From assembly GCA_016789725.1 (NCBI GenBank), contig JAEUQN010000018.1, forward strand, positions 1 to 59,557: 59,557 nucleotides of DNA. The letters run 5' to 3'. This stretch comes from Blastocatellia bacterium (GTDB lineage Bacteria > Acidobacteriota > Blastocatellia > RBC074). Made by a program: the position numbers and the translations under genes. Below, one piece after another: positions 25,353 through 32,928 of this stretch; position 1 is the first letter of the stretch; every line of letters begins with the position of its first letter. Below the pieces are notes generated by a model that ran no database searches, was not told the DNA's origin, and worked only from the letters and a program-made list of their open reading frames with translations.

Positions 25353-26341
25353 TGTATTGACAAAATAGGTTGCAAAGGCGGCAATGGTTTTCGTCATGAA
25401 AAAACAACACGCCAATGCAGCTTTAACAATCCCTCAACGACTTGAGGTGAAACGACTCTTTGACAAAGAAAAAGTGTCTGTCGCCGCCTTGGCGAAACGC
25501 TTTTGTTGTGGCGAATCAACCATTCGGAAATGGATCAATCGCACGTCGCCGCGAGACGAGTCTTCCGCACCGCACCGTAAGCGCGTGGTAGTGACGGAAG
25601 ACTATCGTCAGGCGGTGCTGGCTTATCGCCAACAACATCCGACCCACGGCCCGATTCGCATTGCGGCGCAACTGCAAGCGGCTCATCCCCAGGCGCATCG
25701 TGGCACGGTCGCGCTGATCTTGCAAAAAGCCGGGCTGACGCCGCCACGGCAACGCGCCAAACCAAAGTGGAAAATTCCGGTGGGAAAACATCGGTTGCAA
25801 TGTGATGTCCAGCAACTGCCTGCCATTCAGGGCAGCCCAGGCTTTGAGTATAAAATCAGTTTCATTCATCTGCGCACGCGCTGGAAGTATTCTGAAATCC
25901 ACCCGAATCAGTGGAGCGAAACCATCGCGGACGTTTATCAGCGCGCCTTGGATCACTTGCCCCCTTTTTCATAACTTTTACGGATAATGCGATGTCTTTC
26001 ACCATGAAATAGACAGCGCATCCAGAGCGGAAAACGGCGTTCACGAAAACCATTGAAAAAGACGGGCGTACGCACGCCTTGATTCCCAAGGCGAGTCCCT
26101 GGCGCAACGGCATCATCGAGCGCAGTAATCGCACCGATAACGAAGAATGCTTTCAGCAAATTCGCTTTACCTGTTCGGATGAACGCCGTTACCAACATCG
26201 CTTGTGGGAGATGCTGTATAACTACCAACGCCCTCATCAAGGCTTAGGCAACAAGACACCTTTTCAAGTTTACAAAGAGCATTACCAATTTCACGCTGGA
26301 GCTAGGAACTTATGAGCTTCTCAACGTGAATTGTCAGTACA
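25353..26341 (+). mobile_element. IS481-like insertion sequence, decayed
   Basis: Terminal inverted repeats TGTATTGACAA (25353-25363) and TTGTCAGTACA (26331-26341, reverse complement TGTACTGACAA) match at 10 of 11 positions and begin with TGT as in IS481. They enclose a single transposase gene that is now broken. Length 989 bp. I see no target-site duplication; the left flank is the end of the GC-rich hairpin cluster and the right flank is the first heptamer of the next palindrome. Confidence 0.82.
25384..26315 (+). pseudogene. IS481-like transposase, frameshifted and with an in-frame stop
   Basis: N-terminal helix-turn-helix (LTIPQRLEVKRLFDKEKVS, STIRKWINR), a second DNA-binding segment (YRQQHPTHGPIRIAAQL), then the RNase H-like integrase core. 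The first catalytic Asp is in QCDVQQLPA, the second in FTDNA (after a -1 shift), and the Glu in RNGIIERSNR. The first frame stops at 25972-25974; the rest continues in the -1 frame from the C5T5 run at 25960-25969. A TAG at 26010-26012 interrupts that frame as well. The C-terminus is intact to the NYQRPHQGLGNKTPFQVY motif. Probably inactive. Confidence 0.85.
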
Positions 26342-26400
26342 AGTAGACGGTAGACAGTAGCCTTCGGTTTTATACTACCGACTACTGTCTACCATCTACT
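26342..26400. repeat. Heptamer palindrome between the IS and the ADOP gene
   Basis: Left arm AGTAGAC, GGTAGAC, AGTAGCC (26342-26362); right arm TACTACC, GACTACT, GTCTACC, ATCTACT (26373-26400). The three outer units match as reverse complements at 19 of 21 positions. The left arm starts at the base after the IS end, and the right arm is followed by the GAGGAGA ribosome site of the permease gene. Confidence 0.8.
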
Positions 26401-26414
26401 CTTGAGGAGAACTT

Positions 26415-28922
26415 ATGCAAACTCTTATCCAAGACCTGCGCTACGGCGTACGGATGTTAGGCAAACAACCGGGCTTCGCCCTGCTGGCGGTCATTACGCT
26501 GGCGTTGGGGATTGGAGCGAATACGGCAATCTTTTCGTTGCTGGATCAAGTGCTGCTGCGTCGCTTGCCGGTCGAGAATCCCAATGAATTGGTGGTGTTG
26601 CGTTCGCCTGGGCCAATTCGCGGACACGGTTCTTCCGACAGCGACATTGCCACTTCATTTTCAGTTCCGATGTACAAAGGTTTGCGCGAACGCAATCAGG
26701 TCTTTTCTGGGTTGCTCGCGCGTTATGCGATTCCGCTCAGCATCAGCGCGAAAGGGCAAACCGAGCGCGCGGATGGCGAATTAGTCTCCGGTAATTATTT
26801 TGAAACGCTCGGCGTACGGCCAGCTCTGGGGCGTCTTTTCAATTTAGACGATGACAAGCTGGCGGGCGCGCATCCGGTTGCGGTGTTGAGTTACGGATAC
26901 TGGACGCGCCGTTTTGCCAATGATCCTTCTATCTTGAATCAAACGTTGCTGATCAATGGTCAGAACCTGACGGTGATTGGAGTCGCACGCGAGGGCTTCA
27001 CGGGGGTGCAGGTTGGGCAGGTGCCGGATGTGTTTATTCCGCTGATGATGAAAGCCCAAATGACGCCAAACTGGGAAGGGCTGGACGATTGGAACGATTA
27101 CTGGGTCGCCCTGATTGGTCGCTTGAAACCGGGGATCACGCCGCAGCAAGCGGAAGCCGGAATTCTGCCGACATACAGCGCATTGCTCGCTGAACAATTG
27201 CCGAAGGTACAGGGCTGGCCGAAGGAAACGCAGGAACGCTTTTTAGCGAAACGCATTGAATTGCATCCCGGTGCGGGCGGTCGTCAGGTCGTGCAACGTG
27301 ATGCGGGCGATGGGTTGTGGGTGTTATTTGGGATGGTCGGACTGGTGTTACTGATTGCCTGCACGAATGTCGCCAATCTGTTGCTCGTTCGTGGGCTGGG
27401 ACGACAACGCGAAATGGCGATTCGGCAGGCGATGGGCGCGGGGCGGTGGCGTTTGATGCGGCAATTGCTGGTCGAAAGTTTTGTGGTTGCGTTGGGTGGT
27501 GCGTTGTTAGGGCTATTGATTGCTGCCTGGGTTAGCGGAGCGTTGGTGCAGACTGTCGCCAGCGGGATGGGAGTTGAAGGGCTGACGACAAATCTTGACG
27601 CGCGCGTTTTGACATTCACGATGTTCTTGTCGGTGCTGACTGGAATGCTGTGCGGACTGGTGCCTGCGTGGCGCGCCACCCGCAATGATCTAACATCTGT
27701 GCTTAAAGATCAGGGGACGACTGCTTCCGGCAGTACCTCGCAAGTCAGGTTGCGAAAGTCGCTGGTGGTCGCTCAAGTGACGATGACAACGTTATTGTTA
27801 GTTGGCGCGGGGTTATTAACTCGCACGTTGTGGAATCTGACGAAACTTGATCTGGGTGTGCAGTCGAATCAACTGTTGACGTTTTCAGTCGCCCCCGACC
27901 TGAATGGTTACAATCCAGAAAAAGTTGCACAATTCGTCACGCAATTGAGTGAATCCGCCGCCGCCATTCCAGGCATTCAAAATGTTAGCGTTGCTTCTGT
28001 GTCAGCGTTTACAGGGGACACAGAAGGCCGCAATATCACGGTCGAAAAAGGCCCTCAGGACAAAGACCCTCTGGATCAGAACGTCAGCTGCAATGCCATC
28101 GGGCCGGGCTATTTTGCGACGATGGGGACGGCTCTGGTGGCCGGACGCGAATTTACCCGCACGGATACCCGGACCAGCCCCAAGGTCGCAATTATTAACG
28201 AAACCGCAGCAAAACGATTTTTCCCTAATCGCAACCCCGTTGGGTCGCGGATGGCGTTTGGTGGCGGCACCGTCAAACTGGATACGGAAATCGTTGGGGT
28301 CGTGCGTGATTCAAAACACGCCCAGGTGCGCGAACAGACTCCGCCCTTTGTTTATGCTCCCTACACACAAGATGAAGGTTTAGGCTCCATTACATTTTAT
28401 GTTCGCTCCACGCAGGAGGCGGCAGTTGTGGTTCCTGCGTTGCGCAATGAAGTCAAAAAACTGGATGCCAACTTACCCCTATACAACATCAAAACTCTTG
28501 AAACCGTCATCGCCGAAAACCTGATGAGCGAACGCTTGCTCGCCTCGCTTTCACTCTGCTTTGGGGGGCTGGCTGCCTTGCTGGCGGGCATTGGATTGTA
28601 TGGCGTGCTGGCCTATCAGGTTGTCCAACGTCGGCGTGAAATTGGCATTCGGGTAGCCCTTGGTGCTTCGCCGCGCAATGTCCGCTGGTTAGTCCTGGGG
28701 CAGGGGTTGCGATTGACCTCGCTCGGCATTGCCTTGGGGTTAGTGGGCGGCTATATCCTCGCTCGTGTGTTGACGAGCCTGTTATTTGGCGTGGGGGGAA
28801 CTGACCCCCTTAGTTTTGTGATTGCCGCCGCATCATTGCTGGTCGTAGCCCTGGCTGCCTGTTACTGGCCTGCCAGGAAAGCGACCAACGTAGACCCCAT
28901 GATTGCCCTGCGCTCCGAATAA
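26415..28922 (+). CDS. ADOP-type ABC transporter permease (MacB/FtsX-like)
   Basis: An 835-residue membrane protein of the acidobacterial duplicated orphan permease type. The N-terminus DLRYGVRMLGKQPGFALLAV is the family signature, followed by a helix and a MacB periplasmic core (VSGNYFETLGVRPALGRLF). The first FtsX block is at about 295-425 (LIACTNVANLLLVRG, REMAIRQAMGAGRWRL). A second periplasmic core follows (VSCNAIGPGYFATMGTALVAGREF), then a second FtsX block at about 715-830 (LYGVLAYQVVQRRREIGIRVALG). Such permeases usually lack an adjacent ATPase gene, as here. Likely tripartite efflux or lipoprotein/peptide export; substrate unknown. GAGGAG lies ahead of the ATG. Confidence 0.93.
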   Translation: MQTLIQDLRYGVRMLGKQPGFALLAVITLALGIGANTAIFSLLDQVLLRRLPVENPNELVVLRSPGPIRGHGSSDSDIATSFSVPMYKGLRERNQVFSGLLARYAIPLSISAKGQTERADGELVSGNYFETLGVRPALGRLFNLDDDKLAGAHPVAVLSYGYWTRRFANDPSILNQTLLINGQNLTVIGVAREGFTGVQVGQVPDVFIPLMMKAQMTPNWEGLDDWNDYWVALIGRLKPGITPQQAEAGILPTYSALLAEQLPKVQGWPKETQERFLAKRIELHPGAGGRQVVQRDAGDGLWVLFGMVGLVLLIACTNVANLLLVRGLGRQREMAIRQAMGAGRWRLMRQLLVESFVVALGGALLGLLIAAWVSGALVQTVASGMGVEGLTTNLDARVLTFTMFLSVLTGMLCGLVPAWRATRNDLTSVLKDQGTTASGSTSQVRLRKSLVVAQVTMTTLLLVGAGLLTRTLWNLTKLDLGVQSNQLLTFSVAPDLNGYNPEKVAQFVTQLSESAAAIPGIQNVSVASVSAFTGDTEGRNITVEKGPQDKDPLDQNVSCNAIGPGYFATMGTALVAGREFTRTDTRTSPKVAIINETAAKRFFPNRNPVGSRMAFGGGTVKLDTEIVGVVRDSKHAQVREQTPPFVYAPYTQDEGLGSITFYVRSTQEAAVVVPALRNEVKKLDANLPLYNIKTLETVIAENLMSERLLASLSLCFGGLAALLAGIGLYGVLAYQVVQRRREIGIRVALGASPRNVRWLVLGQGLRLTSLGIALGLVGGYILARVLTSLLFGVGGTDPLSFVIAAASLLVVALAACYWPARKATNVDPMIALRSE

Positions 28923-28932
28923 ATGGCGGTGG

Positions 28933-29015
28933 TGCTAAAATTTTAGCACTTAGGTCTTGACGTGGTCTGGCCTAGGTGCTAATTTTTTAGCATCTGGTGC
29001 TAAAAAATTAGCACT
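28933..29015. promoter_or_regulatory. Three 18-bp palindromes, probable BlaI operators
   Basis: GTGCTAAAATTTTAGCAC (28933-28950) is a perfect palindrome, GTGCTAATTTTTTAGCAT (28977-28994) and GTGCTAAAAAATTAGCAC (28998-29015) are near-perfect copies. Centres are 44 and 21 bp apart, close to whole helical turns, so all three face one side of the DNA. They lie 31 to 113 bp upstream of a BlaI-family repressor gene. BlaI/MecI dimers bind palindromes in their own promoters, so autoregulation of the operon is expected. Confidence 0.68.
28958..28986 (+). promoter_or_regulatory. Candidate promoter of the blaI-M56-repeat operon
   Basis: TTGACG (28958-28963), 17-bp spacer, then TAATTT (28981-28986), which is a weak -10. 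The -10 lies inside the second palindrome and the -35 starts 8 bp after the first, the arrangement expected for repression by a dimer on these sites. Confidence 0.42.
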
Positions 29016-29045
29016 GCTGGATGATTCTGAAAGGGACAAGCACTT

Positions 29046-29429
29046 ATGACTGCGAAAGCACACGATAATTTAAGCCGCCGTGAGCGCCAAATCATGGACA
29101 TCATTCATCGTTTAGGGAAAGCTACCGCAACCGAGGTGATGGACGCGTTACCAAATCCGCCGAGTTATTCTACCGTTCGCGCTTTGTTGCGATTGATGGA
29201 GGAAAAAGGTTATTTGCGGCACGAAACGGACGGCACCAAGTATGTGTATCTGCCCACGCTCGCCCGCGAAAAAGCACGGCAATCGGCACTCAAGCAAATG
29301 GTGCAAACATTTTTCGATGGCTCCACAGAGCAGGCTGTCGCGGCCTTGCTCTCAAAATCGAAGCTCAAACAAGACGAACTAGATCGGCTTTCCCTGCTGA
29401 TCGAACAAGCCAGAAAGGAAGGTCGCTAA
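29046..29429 (+). CDS. BlaI/MecI/CopY-family transcriptional repressor
   Basis: A 127-residue winged-helix protein: LSRRERQIMDIIHRLGKATATEVMDALPN and SYSTVRALLRLMEEKGYLRHETDGTKYVYLP form the DNA-binding domain, and the C-terminal helices (ALKQMVQTFFDGSTEQAVAALLS, LSLLIEQARKE) the dimerisation part. In BlaI the linker between these is cut upon activation of the partner M56 protease. It ends right at the ATG of the M56 gene. The three palindromes upstream are its likely operators. Confidence 0.93.
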   Translation: MTAKAHDNLSRRERQIMDIIHRLGKATATEVMDALPNPPSYSTVRALLRLMEEKGYLRHETDGTKYVYLPTLAREKARQSALKQMVQTFFDGSTEQAVAALLSKSKLKQDELDRLSLLIEQARKEGR

Positions 29430-31691
29430 ATGTATAGTTGGCAATTATTGCTCGAACTCACGATCAAAGCGGTGATGATCCTGGCGGTGGCGGGATTGTT
29501 AAGCGTGCTACTGCGCAATGCCTCCGCTGCTTTGCGGCATTCGATTTGGAGCCTGGCGCTCGGCGGTTTGTTGCTGCTTCCGGTCTTGACCTTGGTGGTT
29601 CCCGCGTGGCGCGTTGCCATTTTGCCGGCCCCGGATTGCAAACCGAATTGCGAAGCGACAATTGCTCAAGCCGCACCACTCGTGGCCGATGAAATCTTAC
29701 CCATGCAATCTTTGCCTGCGATTGCACCGGAATCGCTGACGCCGCAGTGGGAGCTGCCAACTCAGCCCGTGACTGTTTCTTCAACTGCCAAGACGGCGAG
29801 TTTTAGTGGACTCCAAATTGCGCTGATGGTTTGGGCGGTTGGCTGTGGCTTGGTCCTGGCGCGACTGGCGTTGGGGACGTTGCGCATGAGACGGATCACG
29901 CGAGATGCAGAGTGCTTGACCGATTATCATTGGTCGGCCTTAACCAACCGATTGCGCGGGCAACTGGATTTACAATCCCATATTTCATTGTATGCCAGCG
30001 ATGAAATTTCAATGCCCGTCACCTGGGGTGTTTTACGACCCGTCGTTATTTTACCTGCCGATTCCATTGAATGGGCCACTGAATGGCGGCGCATCGTGCT
30101 GTTGCACGAACTGGCCCATATCAAACGGCGTGATTGCCTGACGCAAATGTGGGCCAATGTGACGTGTGCGTTGTACTGGTTCAATCCGCTGGTTTGGTTT
30201 GCCGCGAAACGGTTGCGGATTGAACGCGAATTGGCCTGTGACGATTGTGTCCTGGAGGTCGGAACGCGAGCATCGGATTATGCGAGCTATTTGGTCGAGA
30301 TCGCCAAATCGTTCGATGCGGTCGAGCCTGTGACGCCGGTAACAGTTGGGATGGCTTGCTCTCAACTTGAAAGCCGCGTGCGTTCCATCCTTGATCCGGC
30401 CTTAAATCGGCGGAATTTGTCGCGCGGTCGCAAAGCCGCATTAGCGATGGCGATGGCGATGGCCTTGTTACCATTGGCGTCATTACAAGCCACGTCGCAG
30501 GAGAAGCCGAAACCACCGGTGCCACCGGAAGCGCCAGTACCACCTGCGCCTCCGGCTCCCGCTGTGGCTCCAATTGCCCCGGAAATCTCCGTTGAGATTG
30601 CCAGGCTGGAATCGCAACATGAAAAGCTTGCTGAGTTGCAGGAAAAGGCAGAGAACAGCGAATTGTCGGCGATTGAAAAACAGGAATTGAATCGTGTGCA
30701 GCAAACCATTTCGACCCTACAAGAAGAATTGCGCGGCACTTTAGCGATGGTTGCGCCTCTCGACCCTCTACCGGCCCCTGCGCCGCTGGCAGCTCTGGCT
30801 CCAACTCCATTCCCAGCCCCTATGCCCAATGTCAAAGGGGTTGTCGAAGTTACACCCGAACTCGCGTTAATTGTCGCTGCAATGCAGGACGCCAAGCAGA
30901 AAGACAAGGACAAGGACAAAGAAGAAAGTTTGACCGCTGATAATTTGGTGCGGTTGAAGATGTACAACATCACTCCTGAATACATTGAGGCGATCAAAAA
31001 AGCGGGATATGACGATGTGACCGTGCGACAGATTTGTGAATTAAAAATGCACAACATCACGCCCGAATTTATCAAAGAGGTTCAGGGATTGAGCAGCGAT
31101 AAGCTCTCAGTGCGTGACCTTGTGCAAGTAAAAGTGTCGGGCCTTAAGCCAGAATACATCGCTACTATGAAACAGGCCGGATACGACAATCTGTCTGTTC
31201 GCAAACTCTCGCAAATGCGATTGATGGGCGTAACGCCGGAATTTGCGGCAATGATGAAACGTGCGGGGTTGGAAAACCTGACCGCAGATCAGTTGACGCA
31301 ATTAAAAGTACAAGGTGTCACCGAAGAATATGTTCGACAAGTGCAAGGTTGGGGACTGGGCAAATTGTCCGTTCGTGAGGTCCTGGAAACCAAAATCCAC
31401 GGCGTGCGGCCCGAAGATGCTCAAGCCTTGAAGGCAATGGGCTTCGACAACGTTTCGTTGCGTGATTTAACTCGCGTGCGAATGTTTGGGGTCACGGAAA
31501 ATTACGTCAAGGAATTGCGCACACTGGGGCTGGAAAAACTGACACTGGATCAGGTGCTGCGCTTAAAACAATTTGGTGTGGATTCTGAATACATCCGAAA
31601 AATGCGGGCGGCTGGATTCAAAAACATCTCTGCCAACGACATGATCAAAATGAAGGTGCAGGGAATTGATGCCATCCTGCTGAAGAATTAA
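29430..31691 (+). CDS. M56 sensor protease with C-terminal 29-residue repeat array
   Basis: A 753-residue membrane protein. Helices lie at about residues 8-25, 35-53 and 128-150. The zinc site HELAH is at 226-230, with a probable third ligand in ERELACDDC. A hydrophobic segment at about 332-350 is followed by a Pro-rich linker (PPVPPEAPVPPAPPAP), a helical coiled-coil-like stretch (about 388-435) and a second Ala/Pro linker. From residue 501 to the end there are eight full 29-residue repeats plus a partial one (consensus LSxxxLxxLKxxGVTPEYIxxMKxxGYDN). The array takes the place of the C-terminal sensor domain of BlaR1 and should be periplasmic. The same repeat fills the next gene. Likely signal-triggered protease acting on the BlaI-type repressor. 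Confidence 0.86.
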   Translation: MYSWQLLLELTIKAVMILAVAGLLSVLLRNASAALRHSIWSLALGGLLLLPVLTLVVPAWRVAILPAPDCKPNCEATIAQAAPLVADEILPMQSLPAIAPESLTPQWELPTQPVTVSSTAKTASFSGLQIALMVWAVGCGLVLARLALGTLRMRRITRDAECLTDYHWSALTNRLRGQLDLQSHISLYASDEISMPVTWGVLRPVVILPADSIEWATEWRRIVLLHELAHIKRRDCLTQMWANVTCALYWFNPLVWFAAKRLRIERELACDDCVLEVGTRASDYASYLVEIAKSFDAVEPVTPVTVGMACSQLESRVRSILDPALNRRNLSRGRKAALAMAMAMALLPLASLQATSQEKPKPPVPPEAPVPPAPPAPAVAPIAPEISVEIARLESQHEKLAELQEKAENSELSAIEKQELNRVQQTISTLQEELRGTLAMVAPLDPLPAPAPLAALAPTPFPAPMPNVKGVVEVTPELALIVAAMQDAKQKDKDKDKEESLTADNLVRLKMYNITPEYIEAIKKAGYDDVTVRQICELKMHNITPEFIKEVQGLSSDKLSVRDLVQVKVSGLKPEYIATMKQAGYDNLSVRKLSQMRLMGVTPEFAAMMKRAGLENLTADQLTQLKVQGVTEEYVRQVQGWGLGKLSVREVLETKIHGVRPEDAQALKAMGFDNVSLRDLTRVRMFGVTENYVKELRTLGLEKLTLDQVLRLKQFGVDSEYIRKMRAAGFKNISANDMIKMKVQGIDAILLKN
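30930..31688 (+). repeat. 87-bp (29-codon) coding repeats in the M56 protease
   Basis: Eight complete 29-codon units (residues 501-732) and a partial ninth. Conserved positions in each unit are a leading L-S/T, D/R before a helix, a hydrophobic-x-x-K core, G-V-T/D-P-E-Y/F-I and a closing G-Y/F/L-D/E-N/K. Units have diverged at the nucleotide level, so the array is old or under selection for protein structure. Confidence 0.85.
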
Positions 31692-31716
31692 TGTTTGTAA
31701 CACTGGAGGAACTGAT

Positions 31717-32802
31717 ATGCGCCAAGCTCTTTTACTCGCTCTTGGAATTATTTTGATTGCTGGCCTCACGATTCTAACACGTGCGGCTCGTCCCGCTGCC
31801 GCACAAGAACAAGTCTCAGGTGATTGGACCGCCAAGGTTCGGGACACCGACAAAGGCAAAAAGCTGTGGTTACAACTGCGGTCAGAATCTGCCGACAAAA
31901 CCAGCCGCTTCAATATGAGTTCGGATTACAACCTCGAAGACTTCGCGGGTTTCAATCCAAATGCCAATGGCAACACGCAATTCGCGCTCAATCGGGAAGC
32001 GGGCAATATCGTGTTTACGGGCCTGGTCAGCGATGGCAAAGGCGTCGGTGATTTTCGTTTCACCCCCAATGGCGCATACATCGGCGCGATGCGTAATTTA
32101 GGCTACGACGACATCAAATCGGATCGGATGTTTTCGTTAGCCTTGCACGATGTCAGCACGCGGTTTGTGCAGGAAACGAAATCGTGGGGCTTTGACAAAC
32201 TTTCACTCGACAAGCTTCTTTCATTTCGTATTTTCAATGTGGATAGCGAATTCATTCGCAGCATGCGTGATCTCGGCTTCAAGGATTTGTCGCCTGACAA
32301 ATTGATTTCGATGAAAATTCACAAAGTGGATGCCAACTTTATCAAAGAAGTCGAAGCGATGGGGTTCAAAGACCTCGGCGTAGATAAGCTGGTTTCCCTG
32401 CGGATTCACAAAGTAGACAAAGACTTCATCGCCAAAGCCAAAGCCCTCGGTTTCAATGATCTTTCGATAGACAAACTCATCACGATGCGCATTCACAAAA
32501 TTGACGAGGATTTTGTCAAAGGCGTGCAGGCGATGGGCTTTCGTGAGGTGTCATTTGACAAGCTCGTTTCAATGAAGATTCATCGGATTGACGGCAATTT
32601 CATGAAGGAGATGAGCGATCTTGGCTTTGGCAATTTGTCCGTAGATAAGTTGATGACGATGCGGATTCATCGCGTGGATGCGAAGTTCGTCAAAGAAATG
32701 CGCGACGCTGGCTACAGCAATTTGACCGCCGATGAATTAATAAAACTGCGCATACACGGCGTGGACAGCAATTACATCAAGAAGATGAAGGGGGCACAGT
32801 AA
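31717..32802 (+). CDS. Secreted protein of 29-residue repeats, partner of the M56 protease
   Basis: A 361-residue protein with a signal peptide or N-terminal anchor (LLLALGIILIAGLTILTR, AAAQ near 30). A beta-type domain follows at about 33-120 (SGDWTAKVRDTDKGKKLWLQL, REAGNIVFTGLVSDGKGVGDF). From about residue 110 come a partial unit, seven full 29-residue units (133-335) and a last partial one (consensus LSxDKLxSMRIHKVDxxFIKExxxLGFxD). Units are more alike than in the protease and carry RIHKVD where the protease has KxxGVTPE. It starts 25 bp after the protease stop behind GGAGG. Possible ligand, inhibitor or scaffold; function unknown. Confidence 0.82.
   Translation: MRQALLLALGIILIAGLTILTRAARPAAAQEQVSGDWTAKVRDTDKGKKLWLQLRSESADKTSRFNMSSDYNLEDFAGFNPNANGNTQFALNREAGNIVFTGLVSDGKGVGDFRFTPNGAYIGAMRNLGYDDIKSDRMFSLALHDVSTRFVQETKSWGFDKLSLDKLLSFRIFNVDSEFIRSMRDLGFKDLSPDKLISMKIHKVDANFIKEVEAMGFKDLGVDKLVSLRIHKVDKDFIAKAKALGFNDLSIDKLITMRIHKIDEDFVKGVQAMGFREVSFDKLVSMKIHRIDGNFMKEMSDLGFGNLSVDKLMTMRIHRVDAKFVKEMRDAGYSNLTADELIKLRIHGVDSNYIKKMKGAQ
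32113..32799 (+). repeat. 87-bp (29-codon) coding repeats in the secreted partner
   Basis: Seven full units of 29 codons (residues 133-335) and a partial eighth (336-361). Same length and same hydrophobic pattern as the units in the M56 protease, so the two arrays share an origin. Confidence 0.85.
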
Positions 32803-32891
32803 AGAGATACAGTACCGTGGGTGAGGGAGCGAGCCATAACATCTCCATGTCAGTTCAGGGTCGCTCCTACTCTCTCGGTACTGAACCTCTG
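32803..32891. terminator. Long inverted repeat between convergent genes
   Basis: An arm of about 30 bp begins directly after the stop of the repeat protein and pairs with a second arm ending at 32891. The core CAGTACCG...GGAGCGA (32810-32832) matches TCGCTCC...CGGTACTG (32861-32883) at 18 of 23 positions, with about 28 nt between. It sits between convergent genes, so a bidirectional terminator or REP-like element is likely. No strong T-run follows. Confidence 0.55.
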
Positions 32892-32928
32892 TCTCAGACC
32901 TTCCCTCTACTGCTTACTTCACAGTCAT

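Noticed and set aside
25962..25968. Programmed -1 frameshift to make a full transposase
   Set aside because: The heptamer is canonical, but the site is inside the catalytic core and an in-frame TAG follows at 26010, so decay is more likely.
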